From contig JBBSGD010000087.1 in the NCBI GenBank assembly GCA_038254435.1, positions 1 to 6,736 on the forward strand: DNA of 6,736 nucleotides. The letters are read 5' to 3'. This stretch comes from JBBSGD01 sp038254435. GTDB taxonomy: Bacteria > Actinomycetota > CADDZG01 > WHSQ01. The position numbers and the translations under genes are program-made. Shown here in pieces: positions 6,187-6,736 of this stretch; the stretch's first letter is position 1; each line of letters starts with the position of its first letter. The notes under the pieces were generated by a model. It ran no database searches and was not told the origin of the DNA. It saw nothing but the letters and a program-made list of their open reading frames with translations.

Positions 6187-6606
6187 ATGTGTGTCTTTTG
6201 CGACATCGTCACGGGCCGGATCGCCGCCGAGATCGTCCACGGCGATGGGGACGTGGTGGTGTTCCTCGATTCCCGGCCCTTGTTTGACGGCCACTGCCTG
6301 GTGGTGCCGCGGGCTCATTACGAAACTCTCGAAGATCTCCCTGGCAAGCTCGTCGAGCCCTACTTTTCGAACGTGCGCCTCGTGGCGATCGCGGTCGAAC
6401 GCGCTCTGGGGGCGGCGGGAACCTTCGTGGCGCTCAACAACCGCGTCAGCCAGAGCGTCCCGCACCTACACACACACGTAGTGCCCCGGCGTCCCAAGGA
6501 CGGCCTGCGAGGATTCTTCTGGCCGCGCACACGCTACGAGTCGCAAGAAGACATGCGGGCATCTGCCAACCTGATTCGCGAGGCGCTCGAGGAGCTTGCC
6601 GCGTGA
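6187..6606 (+). CDS. HIT-family nucleotide-binding protein (histidine triad)
   Basis: HIT proteins bind purine nucleotides and hydrolyse or transfer nucleotidyl groups, for example from AMP-lysine-type or dinucleoside phosphates; the physiological substrate of this one is unknown. Seen: 139 residues. It starts with MCVFCDI; Cys2 and Cys5, with His44 and His93, could bind the structural zinc seen in some members. The strands DVVVFLD and GHCLVVPRAHYETL (35-48) follow. The core has NNRVSQSVPHLHTHVVPR (84-101) with the triad His93-His95-His97, where the central fold histidine acts as nucleophile. A C-terminal RGFFWPRTRY (108-117) is typical of an actinobacterial HIT subgroup, judged from memory of such proteins. 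The ATG at 6187 was chosen because the MCVFCDI start is family-typical; the longer frame from 6082 would overlap the divergent gene. There is no ribosome binding site, suggesting a leaderless message. Its TGA overlaps the GTG of the next gene, so they are probably co-translated. Confidence 0.94.
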   Translation: MCVFCDIVTGRIAAEIVHGDGDVVVFLDSRPLFDGHCLVVPRAHYETLEDLPGKLVEPYFSNVRLVAIAVERALGAAGTFVALNNRVSQSVPHLHTHVVPRRPKDGLRGFFWPRTRYESQEDMRASANLIREALEELAA

Positions 6607-6736
6607 CCGAAGGAGCTTCGCGACCTGTGACGCTTTCGTCACGCGATGGTCTCGCGCTGGAGGCGGCGTTCGATGGCCCACCGGACCCAAAGGCGGCGCT
6701 GCTGCTCTGCCATCCACATCCAAAGATGGGCGGGAC
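6603..6736 (+). CDS. Alpha/beta hydrolase, N-terminal fragment (cut by window edge)
   Basis: Only the first 44 codons are present. Seen: a beta-strand pair typical of the family start (VTLSSRDGLALEAAF, 9-23), then AALLLCHPHPKMGG (31-44). The CHPHP...GG block is the oxyanion-region signature of a group of alpha/beta hydrolases related to the dienelactone hydrolase/YdeN-like proteins. The nucleophile elbow and the catalytic Asp and His lie beyond the window, so activity and substrate cannot be judged. The GTG at 6603 overlaps the HIT stop codon (GTGA), a common arrangement for translational coupling; GAGG/GAGC purine stretches at the HIT 3' end could serve as ribosome binding site. An esterase or lipase-like role is the family expectation only. 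Confidence 0.8.
   Translation, partial: MTEGASRPVTLSSRDGLALEAAFDGPPDPKAALLLCHPHPKMGG

Noticed and set aside
6462..6478. CA-repeat microsatellite
   Set aside because: It is short and simply encodes the His-Leu-His-Thr-His active site of the HIT protein.

Overview
This window is GC-rich and looks like chromosomal DNA from an actinomycete-type bacterium (Actinomycetota), probably not a close relative of the model genera. The decisive evidence is a proteasomal ATPase (ARC/Mpa) next to Dop, the deamidase of the ubiquitin-like modifier Pup. The pupylation system is characteristic of Actinomycetota and occurs only sporadically elsewhere. A TrmI-type tRNA methyltransferase just upstream of the ATPase matches the broad gene order known from Mycobacterium (trmI, then mpa, then dop).

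Layout. From about 5710 down to 322 four genes read leftwards: an HtrA-family lipoprotein protease (5710-4574), trmI (4562-3753), arc/mpa (about 3630-1858) and dop (1806-322). Gaps are 11, about 122 and 51 bases. The htrA-trmI and arc-dop pairs look co-transcribed; the longer arc leader holds two inverted repeats and may carry its own promoter. Beyond dop, and still leftward, lies the 5' part of a MerR-family regulator that runs off the window. Upstream of htrA is a leftward gene for a 95-residue protein of unknown function (6095-5808). About 91 bases away a rightward pair starts divergently: a HIT-family protein (6187-6606), then an alpha/beta hydrolase overlapping it by 4 bases and cut off by the window end.

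How the genes work together. ARC forms a hexameric ring that recognises pupylated proteins through its coiled coils, unfolds them and feeds them to the 20S proteasome, docking through its C-terminal Gln-Tyr-Leu. Dop prepares Pup by deamidating its C-terminal Gln and also removes Pup from substrates. HtrA would serve protein quality control outside the membrane. TrmI modifies A58 in tRNA and is a frequent neighbour of this locus without a known mechanistic link. The genes pup, prcB, prcA and pafA are not in the window; the usual place of pup, right after dop, is taken by merR.

Most of the window is conserved housekeeping material. I see no mobile element, CRISPR array, RNA gene or clearly new system. 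The points most worth checking are the proteasome locus without pup/prcBA, and two genes (merR and arc) where a strong ribosome binding site sits about 8 bases before an in-frame non-canonical codon (ATC, GTT), so their starts are uncertain.
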